This document shows, piece after piece, positions 35,961-43,153 of a DNA stretch of 64,000 nucleotides. The stretch spans positions 186,001 through 250,000 of the forward strand of contig JAFECB010000004.1 in assembly GCA_018242365.1 (NCBI GenBank), in the 5' to 3' direction. The DNA is from Pseudomonadota bacterium. Lineage in GTDB: Bacteria > Pseudomonadota > Gammaproteobacteria > Xanthomonadales > Xanthomonadaceae. A program made the position numbers and the translations under genes. Position 1 is the stretch's first letter; each line of letters opens with the position of its first letter. The notes beneath the pieces were generated by a model, which did not search any database, was not told the DNA's origin, and saw only the letters and a program-made list of their open reading frames with translations.

Positions 35961-36443
35961 ATGACCCAAGGCCCCGTCCATCTTGAAGTCGCCGTCGGCT
36001 ATGCGCTGCCGCGAAAGGGCGTGCCCGCGGCGGTCAGTTTCCGCAAGTGGGTCGCTGCCGCGTTGGAAGGCCGCATCCGAGAGGCCGATCTTGCCATCCG
36101 CATCGTCGGCGCCCGGGAAGGGCGATCACTCAACCAGCACTACCGCGGCAAGGACTATGCCACCAATGTGCTCAGCTTCCCGGCCGAACTGCCGGAAGGG
36201 CTGCCGAAAGGCGTGAAACTGCCCCTGCTCGGTGACTTGGTGCTCTGCGCGCCGGTGGTGGCGCGCGAGGCAAAGGAACAGGACAAGGACCTGCGCGCGC
36301 ACTACGCGCATCTGACCGTCCATGGCTGCCTGCACCTGCTCGGCTGGGACCACGAGGAACCGCGCGAAGCCGAGGCGATGGAAGGGCTGGAGCGCGTCAT
36401 CCTCGCCGGATTGGGCTTGCCGGATCCGTATCAGGACGAGTGA
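35961..36443 (+). CDS. ybeY: Endoribonuclease YbeY (rRNA maturation)
   Basis: Metal-dependent RNase needed for 16S rRNA 3'-end maturation and ribosome quality control. 160 residues. The start [17 protein letters not shown] is chosen because the upstream frame is repeat-derived. Seen: [20 protein letters not shown] near residue 50, [28 protein letters not shown] near 88, and the zinc-binding [18 protein letters not shown] near 116 with three conserved His. The next corC gene, normally adjacent, is 3.3 kb downstream. Confidence 0.95.
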   Translation: MTQGPVHLEVAVGYALPRKGVPAAVSFRKWVAAALEGRIREADLAIRIVGAREGRSLNQHYRGKDYATNVLSFPAELPEGLPKGVKLPLLGDLVLCAPVVAREAKEQDKDLRAHYAHLTVHGCLHLLGWDHEEPREAEAMEGLERVILAGLGLPDPYQDE

Positions 36444-36549
36444 TGGGTCATCACGGCTCGGCACGAGCCATACGAACAACATGGCCCTGATAGCCAACAC
36501 GGCGCGAGCCAAGACCCACGTAACGCAGGTTGCGCAGGTTCATCGGCAC

Positions 36550-37638
36550 TCACGGTGACAGAGTGTGCCCGGCATCGGCATTGCGGATCCCGCGCCTGGA
36601 CTGCATCTTCGCCTCCAGAACGAGAGCACGGTCGAAGGTGCTGTCTGCAGCTTCCTGCTGCCCCTGCCTGTGGTATGCATCGGCAAGGGTGCGATAGAAG
36701 CTTGGCTCTTCCGGCAACATCCGGATTGCGGTGCGCAGCAGTGGAATCGCATCCTCCTCCTTGCCATTCTTCATCAACGCTTGTGCCCGGATGAACTGCG
36801 AAAAGGGGTCGCGCTCCTGCGCACGCTGCAAGCGCGCCTTGTACTGCAGCGCTTTTTCCTGCGATCCATTTGCCTCGTACAGAAGCACCAGATTCCCCAA
36901 GGCCGTGATGTTGCGGCTGGACAGCGACAGCGCACGCAAATACATGCGTTCCGCCAGGTCCTGACGACCACCGCGCTGCTCGACGATACCGGCATTGCTC
37001 CACAGGATCGCGTTGCGGGAATCCAGCGCCAACGCCGAATCAACCTCGGAGTGCGCCCCCGAAATATCTCCATGCGCCAAATGCTCCATCGCGAGATTGT
37101 TGTGCAACAAGGCCACGGCCTGACGATCATTGATCACCCGCGGCGAACGCTCGGCAACGACGTTGCGCCAGCCCACGTCAACCACATAAGAGCCGAAATC
37201 CCCTTCGACCACGGCATTCACATGGGCAGACCGGAACACCAGATCACTGGCTGTCCAGGCCTCCAGCACCACGTCACTGGCCTGGACGCGCGCGCGCATC
37301 CCCGAGGCCCGCGCAAGCGCCACGAACATCAGCGTGAATGACAGGCAGTTCACGCGCCGACGGGCATAACTCTCTGCCAGTCCGTAGGTCGGCTGTTCCT
37401 GATAACGCAAGGCCAGGCCTTCCTCACCCAGCATGAAGTCGATCAATTTCTGGATCTGCTCCCGCTGCGGGGCGCTGCGGTCATACGCCGACACCATCAA
37501 TGCCTGCCGCAGTGGAGCAGGCAAGGCCATCGCCTCCTTGACCTCCACATCGCCGCTGCGGGAATCGACCGGCAAGCCTTGCGCTTGCCCGGCAAAGGGA
37601 CAGACCAGCAGCACGCATATCAGCAGAAACCGTCGCAC
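36550..37638 (-). CDS. Exported protein with transglutaminase-like domain and TPR repeats
   Basis: A 362-residue protein with signal peptide MRRFLLICVLLVCPFAGQAQ. Residues about 55-165 resemble a transglutaminase/protease core: RRVNCLSFTLMFVALARASG holds the Cys nucleophile near residue 98, and FRSAHVNAVVEGDFGSYVVD holds the His and Asp. From about residue 175 there are at least four TPR units (AVALLHNNLAMEHLAHGDIS, AILWSNAGIVEQRGGRQDLA, ITALGNLVLLYEANGSQEKA, SFYRTLADAYHRQGQQEAAD). This architecture occurs in gammaproteobacterial periplasmic proteins of unknown role. It probably belongs to one minus-strand unit with the two genes upstream. Confidence 0.8.
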   Translation of the reverse strand: MRRFLLICVLLVCPFAGQAQGLPVDSRSGDVEVKEAMALPAPLRQALMVSAYDRSAPQREQIQKLIDFMLGEEGLALRYQEQPTYGLAESYARRRVNCLSFTLMFVALARASGMRARVQASDVVLEAWTASDLVFRSAHVNAVVEGDFGSYVVDVGWRNVVAERSPRVINDRQAVALLHNNLAMEHLAHGDISGAHSEVDSALALDSRNAILWSNAGIVEQRGGRQDLAERMYLRALSLSSRNITALGNLVLLYEANGSQEKALQYKARLQRAQERDPFSQFIRAQALMKNGKEEDAIPLLRTAIRMLPEEPSFYRTLADAYHRQGQQEAADSTFDRALVLEAKMQSRRGIRNADAGHTLSP

Positions 37639-37823
37639 CGTCCCGCCTTGCGGAGTTCAGCAGCACTCCGCGCCGTGGAGTCGAGTGCAGTATGCGCTTT
37701 TGTTGCAACGAAGCCAGCCCGGCGCGAACCCGAGTCGCGGGCGTCATCGGCGCTCAGATAGTGAATCGCGGATCGGTTGCCACACCGCGCGGGTCAAGAC
37801 CCGCCCAATGCCGGAAGGCGCAG

Positions 37824-37855
37824 GGCGGGTTTTAACCCGCCTTGCGCGGGTTTTT
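37824..37855. terminator. Overlapping GC-rich hairpins at the end of a small ORF
   Basis: GGCGGGTTTTAACCCGCC (37824-37841) is a perfect palindrome. It overlaps a second stem AACCCGC / GCGGGTT (37834-37852) with a five-base loop, followed on the plus strand by TTTTT. The T-run suits a plus-strand terminator. The minus-strand gene's last codons lie inside the structure. Confidence 0.45.
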
Positions 37856-38023
37856 CACATACCGCCGCAGGATCAATCGGCAGCCCGCCGCAAGAACAGC
37901 GATGAACACCAGGGAAACCGCAACCGCGCCCCACTCGCCCATCCGACCCTTGAAGCCTTGATAAAAATGGAACACAAGGGCCAATCCGATCACCTCGATC
38001 AAGAAAACGATTGTCCTGACCAC
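37832..38023 (-). CDS. Small membrane protein, hypothetical
   Basis: 63 residues. Two hydrophobic segments, TIVFLIEVIGLALVFHFY (residues 4-21) and GAVAVSLVFIAVLAAGCRLI (32-51), are joined by a short polar hairpin (QGFKGRMGEWG), and there is a basic C-terminus (LRRYVKNPRKAG). I do not recognise a family. The C-terminal codons form part of a hairpin, so the end of this ORF is constrained by the RNA or DNA structure. It sits between the TPR lipoprotein gene (58 bases upstream) and the TPR/transglutaminase gene. Confidence 0.55.
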   Translation of the reverse strand: MVRTIVFLIEVIGLALVFHFYQGFKGRMGEWGAVAVSLVFIAVLAAGCRLILRRYVKNPRKAG

Positions 38024-38081
38024 GTTACACGTGCCCCCTGCGATTCACGAACCACCTGCGAGATGTTGCTGAACTCGCCCT

Positions 38082-39599
38082 CTACCTCGCCTGCGCACTC
38101 CCCGATCCCGCAATATCCAGGTCGCGCAGGATCGCCTTGAACCTGGGATCGTCGGCATAGCGTGCCACGAAGGGCATGTAGCGGATCTCGACGATGCCGG
38201 GGTCACCGCTGCGTTGTGCGACGCCGAGCCAATGGAACAGGGCATCGCGGTTGTCACGCTGGGCGTAGACGCCGGCGATCTGGGTCGGCGCATCGCCGGC
38301 GTGCTCGCGGATCAACGACTGCAATTCGGCTTCGGACAGGTCACGTTGGCCATTGGCCCAGTACGCCATCGCCAGTGCGTAGTTGCGCCAGAGCGGGATC
38401 GGCTCCTGCCTGGCCTCGTCGATCGCGTCCTGGGTGCGGTTTTGCTGGAACAGGGCCACGGCGAGGAAGGCGTGCACCAGCGGCATGCTCGGTTCGAGGT
38501 CGCGCGCGCGCCGCAGCGCATCCTCGGCCTGCGGGTAATCGGCAAGGCCAAGATTCACATAGCCCAGTTGGTACAGCATCGGCGCGGACAGCGGATCGAG
38601 TTCCAGGGCATGCCGCAGGGTGGCCGCTGCTTCATCGAGTTTCGCGAAGCCGGTCTGCCGCACCGCCAGCATGCCGAGCAGAGCCGGATCGTCCGGACGC
38701 AGCGCCAGCCCGCGATGGACTTCGTCCTCGGCGCTGACCGCATCGAGCGCGACCTCGCCCAACCAGGTCGCCTGCGCACGGTGCGCCACCGGGTCGTCCG
38801 AATCCAGCCGCAGGGCGGCATCGGCATCGATCCGTGCCTTCTCACGCAGGGCATCCGCCAGTGCTGGCTGCAGCGCCGCCATACGCAATCGCACCAATGC
38901 CAACAGCGCGCGTGGTCGCGCCCATTGCGGGTCCACACTGGTCGCCTGCGTGAATGCATCAATGGCCTTCTGGATCGAAACCGCATCACCGCGCTCTACC
39001 GCCGCCTCACCCTGCAGCAGCGCATCAAAGGCCACCGCACTGCCACCCGGTGGACGGTCTGGCGTCGGTCGGCTGCCGAATGTCATGCCCATCGCTTGCT
39101 CGATGGCCTCGGCCGCGGTTTCCGCCAGCCCGGCCACTTCGGTCGCCGGTCGTTCGGCCTGACCATGCCATATCGATTTGCCATCGCTGGCCTGCATCAG
39201 ATCCAGTTCAAGGATTACCCGGTCATCGCGCTCCACCAGCTTGCCGCGCAACAGATGGGTCGCACCGAGGCGCTTGCCGATTACGGTGGCGGGCTCATCG
39301 CTGCGACGCAGCCGAAAGCTGGAATCGGGCGCGATCGCAGTCAGTGTCGGCGGGCGTGACAACGCGGCGATCAGGTGACGTGCGATGCCATCAGCCCGAT
39401 AGACCGCCACGTCATCACCCGGCGTGAACGGGAGGATGGCGATCCGCGCGCTGGCGACCTGCGGCACCGGCTTCGCGGTCTGTGCCGATCCCTGTGCCGC
39501 CGGTTGCGGTTCCGATGCGGAACAGGCGACCAAGGCCGCTGCGAGCATGACCGGCAACAGAACGACACGCCGGGCATGGTGCATGGCCTTGCTGATCAT
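38082..39599 (-). CDS. TPR-containing lipoprotein with TolB/FlgO-like N-terminal domain
   Basis: 505 residues from MISKAMHHARR; starts at MHHARR or six codons earlier are also possible. Lipoprotein signal VVLLPVMLAAALVACSAS. An N-terminal domain with ARIAILPFTPGDDVAVYRAD, GKRLGATHLLRGKLVERDDR and GKSIWHGQAERPATEVAGLA resembles the FlgO/TolB-N domain often seen in adenylate-cyclase-like or winged-helix TPR proteins. At least six TPR-like units follow from residue 190 (for example LALRPDDPALLGMLAVRQTG, MLYQLGYVNLGLADYPQAED). Envelope-located and probably a protein-interaction scaffold; function unknown. Confidence 0.8.
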   Translation of the reverse strand: MISKAMHHARRVVLLPVMLAAALVACSASEPQPAAQGSAQTAKPVPQVASARIAILPFTPGDDVAVYRADGIARHLIAALSRPPTLTAIAPDSSFRLRRSDEPATVIGKRLGATHLLRGKLVERDDRVILELDLMQASDGKSIWHGQAERPATEVAGLAETAAEAIEQAMGMTFGSRPTPDRPPGGSAVAFDALLQGEAAVERGDAVSIQKAIDAFTQATSVDPQWARPRALLALVRLRMAALQPALADALREKARIDADAALRLDSDDPVAHRAQATWLGEVALDAVSAEDEVHRGLALRPDDPALLGMLAVRQTGFAKLDEAAATLRHALELDPLSAPMLYQLGYVNLGLADYPQAEDALRRARDLEPSMPLVHAFLAVALFQQNRTQDAIDEARQEPIPLWRNYALAMAYWANGQRDLSEAELQSLIREHAGDAPTQIAGVYAQRDNRDALFHWLGVAQRSGDPGIVEIRYMPFVARYADDPRFKAILRDLDIAGSGSAQAR

Positions 39600-39770
39600 C
39601 GACCCATCCAGCCGCATCCGGAACCTTCGATCCTCATGTCAGGCCACATTATGGGGTCTGCGCAGCCCGTGCCACGGCCCTCGGCCGTAGATGCAGCAGG
39701 CCAGGTGGCCGCCCTGTCCGCCGCGATTCGTTAGACTGGCGGTGTTCCAGTACAAGCACCGAACCTGACG

Positions 39771-40652
39771 ATGTCCGAGGACGAACACCGAAACCCCGCC
39801 GATGCCGATGAAAAGGTGCCGGAGAAAACCCATCGCTCATGGCTGGACCGGATCAGCGCCGCACTGTCCGGTGAGCCGACCAGCCCCGAGGACCTGATCG
39901 AGCTGCTGCGCGACGTGCAGGCCGACGGCGTGATCGGCGCGGACACGCTGCGGATGATGGAAGGCGCGATTGGCGTGGCCGACATGACCGTCGGCGACGT
40001 GATGGTGGCGCGCGCGCAGATGGTCACCCTGTCCGCCGACGCCAGCCTGGCGGAGTTGATCGCCCAGGTGGTCGAATCCGGCCATTCGCGTTTTCCGGTG
40101 CATGGCGAGGACAAGGACGAGATCCTCGGTATCCTGCTGGCCAAGGACCTGCTGCGGGGCACCAGCGCCGACCATTCCCCGGCGAATGTCCATGCGCTGC
40201 TGCGCCCGGCTGTATTGATCCCGGAATCGAAGAACCTCAACGTGCTGCTGCGCGAGTTTCGCCAGTCGCGCAACCACATGGCCATCGTGATCGACGAATA
40301 CGGTGGCGTGGCGGGCCTCGTCACCATCGAGGATGTGCTGGAGCAGATCGTCGGCGAGATCGACGACGAGCACGACGATGCCGCCGATGAAGGCGTATTG
40401 ATCGCGGCACAGGCGGACGGCCAGTTCGTGGTCGATGCGCTGACCCCGATCGACGATTTCAACGAACGCTTCGGCGCGGATTTCCCGGACGACGACTACG
40501 ACACCATTGGCGGCCTCGTCACCGACGCGATCGGCCATCTGCCCGAGGCCGGCGAGGAGTTGACGCTGGGGCGCTTCAAGTTCCGCGTCGCCAATGCCGA
40601 TGCACGTCGCCTGATCGCCTTGCTGGTGAGTGTCGATGCCGAGCACGCGTGA
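39771..40652 (+). CDS. corC: CorC/HlyC-family CBS-domain protein (YbeX)
   Basis: 293 residues, soluble. After an acidic N-terminus, MTVGDVMVARAQMVTLSADA near residue 70 opens the first CBS domain and DEYGGVAGLVTIEDVLEQIV near 178 closes the second. The C-terminal CorC/HlyC domain (FVVDALTPIDDFNERFG and YDTIGGLVTDAIGHLPEAGE) follows. The family is linked to Mg/Co resistance and, with ybeZ and ybeY, to ribosome function. The three genes are one operon in E. coli, but here corC is detached by a divergent TPR gene group. It is followed after 22 bases by the DUF4105 gene, and a corA homologue lies 1.3 kb downstream. Confidence 0.94.
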   Translation: MSEDEHRNPADADEKVPEKTHRSWLDRISAALSGEPTSPEDLIELLRDVQADGVIGADTLRMMEGAIGVADMTVGDVMVARAQMVTLSADASLAELIAQVVESGHSRFPVHGEDKDEILGILLAKDLLRGTSADHSPANVHALLRPAVLIPESKNLNVLLREFRQSRNHMAIVIDEYGGVAGLVTIEDVLEQIVGEIDDEHDDAADEGVLIAAQADGQFVVDALTPIDDFNERFGADFPDDDYDTIGGLVTDAIGHLPEAGEELTLGRFKFRVANADARRLIALLVSVDAEHA

Positions 40653-40674
40653 TCGGCTGGACGCTGGGTCGGCG

Positions 40675-41907
40675 ATGAATCCTGCGCAGGCCCACCAGCT
40701 GACGCGACTGATGGCTCGATTCGCCGCGCTGGTACTGCTGCTTGCCTGTTGCGGCCTGGCCTCGGCCTCGACGCCGACCACGCCGACCGTGGTTCCGCGC
40801 ATCGGCGTGCTGACCATGGGCCCGGGCGAAGTGTTCTGGGAACGCTTCGGTCACGATGCCATCGTGGTCGATGATCCCACCCAGGCCGAGCCGACCAGCT
40901 ACAACTTCGGTTACTTCGACATGGAAGAACCCGGCTTCATCCCGCGCTTCCTGCGCGGCCGGATGGAGTACATGCTGGTGGCGCTGCCGCTGTCGCAGGA
41001 CCTCGATTACTACCGACAGGTCGGTCGCGGCGTGCATCTGCAGTGGCTGGATCTCGATCCCGCGCAAGCGACCGCGCTGGCCGCGGCACTGGCCGAGAAC
41101 GCCAAGCCCGAGCACGCGCGCTATCGCTACGACTACTTCACCAGCAATTGCACGACCAAGGTGCGCGATGCCCTGAACCATGCCTTGGGTGGGCTGTTGC
41201 TGCAACAGACAGAGAGCCGCTCCACCGGCGACACCTATCGCAGCGAATCGCTGCGACTGGCCTCGCCGGCGCCGTGGATGTGGCTGGGTTTCGATATCGC
41301 CCTTGGACCATCCAATGATCGCGCGCTGACCCGCTGGCAGCAGGATTTCCTGCCGCGTCGCCTTGCCGATGACCTGCGCACGATCCGTCGCCCCGATGGC
41401 CGCCCGCTGGTGTCATCGGAAATCGAATTGCTGCCGCAGAAGCAGGCAGCCGAGCCGACCGGCGGCGGCGTCACCTTGTGGGCATGGCTGCTTGCAGGCG
41501 TGGTGTCGGCCTTGGTCGTGGCCAATATCCACCGTCGCCACGATCGTCCGCTGGCGGCGCTGGCGGGCCTGTTCTGGCTGCTCTGCGGCCTGCCTGGGAT
41601 GGTGCTGGCCCTGGCCTGGGCCTGCACCGACCACCACGCCCTGTGGGCCAATCGCAATCTGCTGTTGTTGAACCCGCTGTGCCTGCTGCTGTTGCCGGGC
41701 GCGCTGTCTGTCCTGCGTGGTCGCCTGCCATCGCACTCGTTCAAGGCCTTGTTGCTCGCCGTGGTCGTCATCGCCGGGCTGGCCTGCCTGCCGCTGTGGC
41801 TGCAGGTGTATCCGCAGCGCAATGCGCACTGGATTGCCCTGCTCCTGCCCCTGCACGCCGCCTTCGCCTGGCGCTGGGTGCGTGACCCACGGCCCGCACG
41901 GGCTTGA
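40675..41907 (+). CDS. DUF4105-domain membrane protein
   Basis: 410 residues from MNPAQAHQLTRLMARF. The N-terminal signal anchor (ALVLLLACCGLASAS) is followed by the DUF4105 domain. That domain has LTMGPGEVFWERFGHDAIVV near residue 45, YNFGYFDMEEPGF, and the diagnostic YFTSNCTTKVRDAL near 150, whose Cys and His/Asp neighbourhood suggests an NlpC/P60-like thiol peptidase fold. The last 140 residues hold about five hydrophobic segments (for example LLAGVVSALVVANI). Function unknown; an envelope hydrolase is possible. It lies between corC and corA with short gaps. Confidence 0.82.
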   Translation: MNPAQAHQLTRLMARFAALVLLLACCGLASASTPTTPTVVPRIGVLTMGPGEVFWERFGHDAIVVDDPTQAEPTSYNFGYFDMEEPGFIPRFLRGRMEYMLVALPLSQDLDYYRQVGRGVHLQWLDLDPAQATALAAALAENAKPEHARYRYDYFTSNCTTKVRDALNHALGGLLLQQTESRSTGDTYRSESLRLASPAPWMWLGFDIALGPSNDRALTRWQQDFLPRRLADDLRTIRRPDGRPLVSSEIELLPQKQAAEPTGGGVTLWAWLLAGVVSALVVANIHRRHDRPLAALAGLFWLLCGLPGMVLALAWACTDHHALWANRNLLLLNPLCLLLLPGALSVLRGRLPSHSFKALLLAVVVIAGLACLPLWLQVYPQRNAHWIALLLPLHAAFAWRWVRDPRPARA

Positions 41908-41939
41908 ACCTCAACCCTCGTACAGCGCAGGATTGGCCG

Positions 41940-42932
41940 ATGGACCAGACTCCCCTTCCCAAATGCGTGGTCAATTGCGCCGCTTACGACCGCAATGGCC
42001 AGCGCAAGGACATCAGCCTCGATGCCATCAGCGACGTGCTGGCCGAGGACGACGACAGCTTCGTCTGGGTCGGCCTGAACGAGCCGGAAGCGCACCTGCT
42101 CGACAAACTGCAGGAAGAATTCGCCTTGCACGATCTCGCGGTGGAGGACGCGCAAAGCGCCCACCAGCGCCCCAAGATCGAGGCCTATGGCAACAGCCTG
42201 TTCCTCGCCGTGCATACCGCGCAGAAGGTCGATGGCCACGTGGCGTTCGGTGAAACCCATGTCTTCATCGGCCCGCGCTTCCTGATCACGGTGCGCCATG
42301 GCGCGTCGCTGAGCTATTCCAGCGTGCGTGCGCGGCTGGAACGCGAACCGGTCACCCTGGCCCGCGGCCCGACCGCCGCGCTGCATGCGGTGCTCGATTT
42401 CGTGGTCGATAACTACCAGCCGATCGCGGTCGATTTCGAGAACGAACTGGATGCACTGGAACAGGACGTGTTCGCGGAAGCCTACAAGCGCGGCACCATC
42501 CAGCGCCTGTACGAACTGCGCAAGGAATTGACCCGGATGCGTCTGGCGGTAGCACCGATGCAGGACATCCTTTCGCAACTCACGCGTTCGCCATCGTTCC
42601 AGATCCCGGAAGCCGTTCGCCCTTACTTCCGCGATGTCTCCGACCACGCGGTACGCGTCGGTGACACCATCGATACCCTGCGCGAAATGGTCTCGGCGGC
42701 GATGAGCGTGAACCTGTCACTGGTGACCGTGGCGCAGGGCGAGATCGTCAAGAAACTGGCCGGCTGGGCCGGCCTGCTCGCAGCCCCGACCCTGATCGCC
42801 AGTTGGTACGGGATGAACTTCGTGCACATGCCCGAACTGGCGGGGCAGTACAGCTACGCCGTCCTGATCGGGATGGTGGCTCTGGTCTGCGTGGCCCTGT
42901 ATCTGTATCTCAAGAAGATTGATTGGTTGTAG
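41940..42932 (+). CDS. corA: CorA-family magnesium/divalent cation channel
   Basis: 330 residues from MDQTPLPKCVVNCAAYD; AGGA lies upstream, and a TTG start 36 bases earlier is less likely. The cytoplasmic funnel domain includes FVWVGLNEPEAHLLDKLQEE and VEDAQSAHQRPKIEAYGNSL. Two C-terminal helices are joined by the selectivity motif YGMNF (LIASWYGMNFVHMPELAGQY) near residue 285, with MVALVCVALYLYLKKI at the end. Pentameric inner-membrane channel for Mg2+, possibly also Co2+/Zn2+. The TAG stop lies in a partial family A repeat. Confidence 0.95.
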   Translation: MDQTPLPKCVVNCAAYDRNGQRKDISLDAISDVLAEDDDSFVWVGLNEPEAHLLDKLQEEFALHDLAVEDAQSAHQRPKIEAYGNSLFLAVHTAQKVDGHVAFGETHVFIGPRFLITVRHGASLSYSSVRARLEREPVTLARGPTAALHAVLDFVVDNYQPIAVDFENELDALEQDVFAEAYKRGTIQRLYELRKELTRMRLAVAPMQDILSQLTRSPSFQIPEAVRPYFRDVSDHAVRVGDTIDTLREMVSAAMSVNLSLVTVAQGEIVKKLAGWAGLLAAPTLIASWYGMNFVHMPELAGQYSYAVLIGMVALVCVALYLYLKKIDWL

Positions 42933-42946
42933 CGGGCGCGTCCGGA

Positions 42947-43153
42947 TCGCGCCCCTGCGGTGCGCTCCTACGAAGAGCCGCAGGAGCTATTCGCCACGGA
43001 TTGACGCGGATAAATGCGGATCAATGTTTGATGTGTCGTTGCCTGCCTGGCATGCGGCACAGCGGCGTGATCGATCAGGTCATGTGGGAGCGCACCGAAG
43101 GGGGCGCGACGGGGGCGCAAGGATACATCGCGCGCCCGCGGTGCGCGCCTACT
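42947..43153. repeat. Families A and B repeats between convergent corA and S9 peptidase genes
   Basis: Family A half-units: TCGCGCCCCTGCGGTGCGCT + CCTAC (42947-42971), TGTGGGAGCGCACCGAAGGG + GGCGCGAC (43083-43110), and CGCGCGCCCGCGGTGCGCGC + CTACTG (43130-43153). A family B copy, GATTGACGCGGATAAATGCG + GATCAATG, lies near 42,999-43,026. The last family A unit contains the peptidase stop codon. No gene is seen in the 216-base gap. Confidence 0.8.

Noticed and set aside
36454..36543. A 30-codon minus-strand ORF (MNLRNLRYVGLGSRR) just after the TPR/transglutaminase gene
   Set aside because: No good ribosome-binding site, no homology recognised, and no hydrophobic or repeated pattern. Probably chance.
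39618..39770. Promoter-like TAGACT upstream of corC and CATAAT facing the TPR lipoprotein gene
   Set aside because: Neither has a -35 at acceptable spacing, so they are too weak to annotate.
8279..43153. The repeated palindromes as a CRISPR array
   Set aside because: Units are scattered over tens of kilobases, paired head-to-head, without regular spacers and without cas genes.
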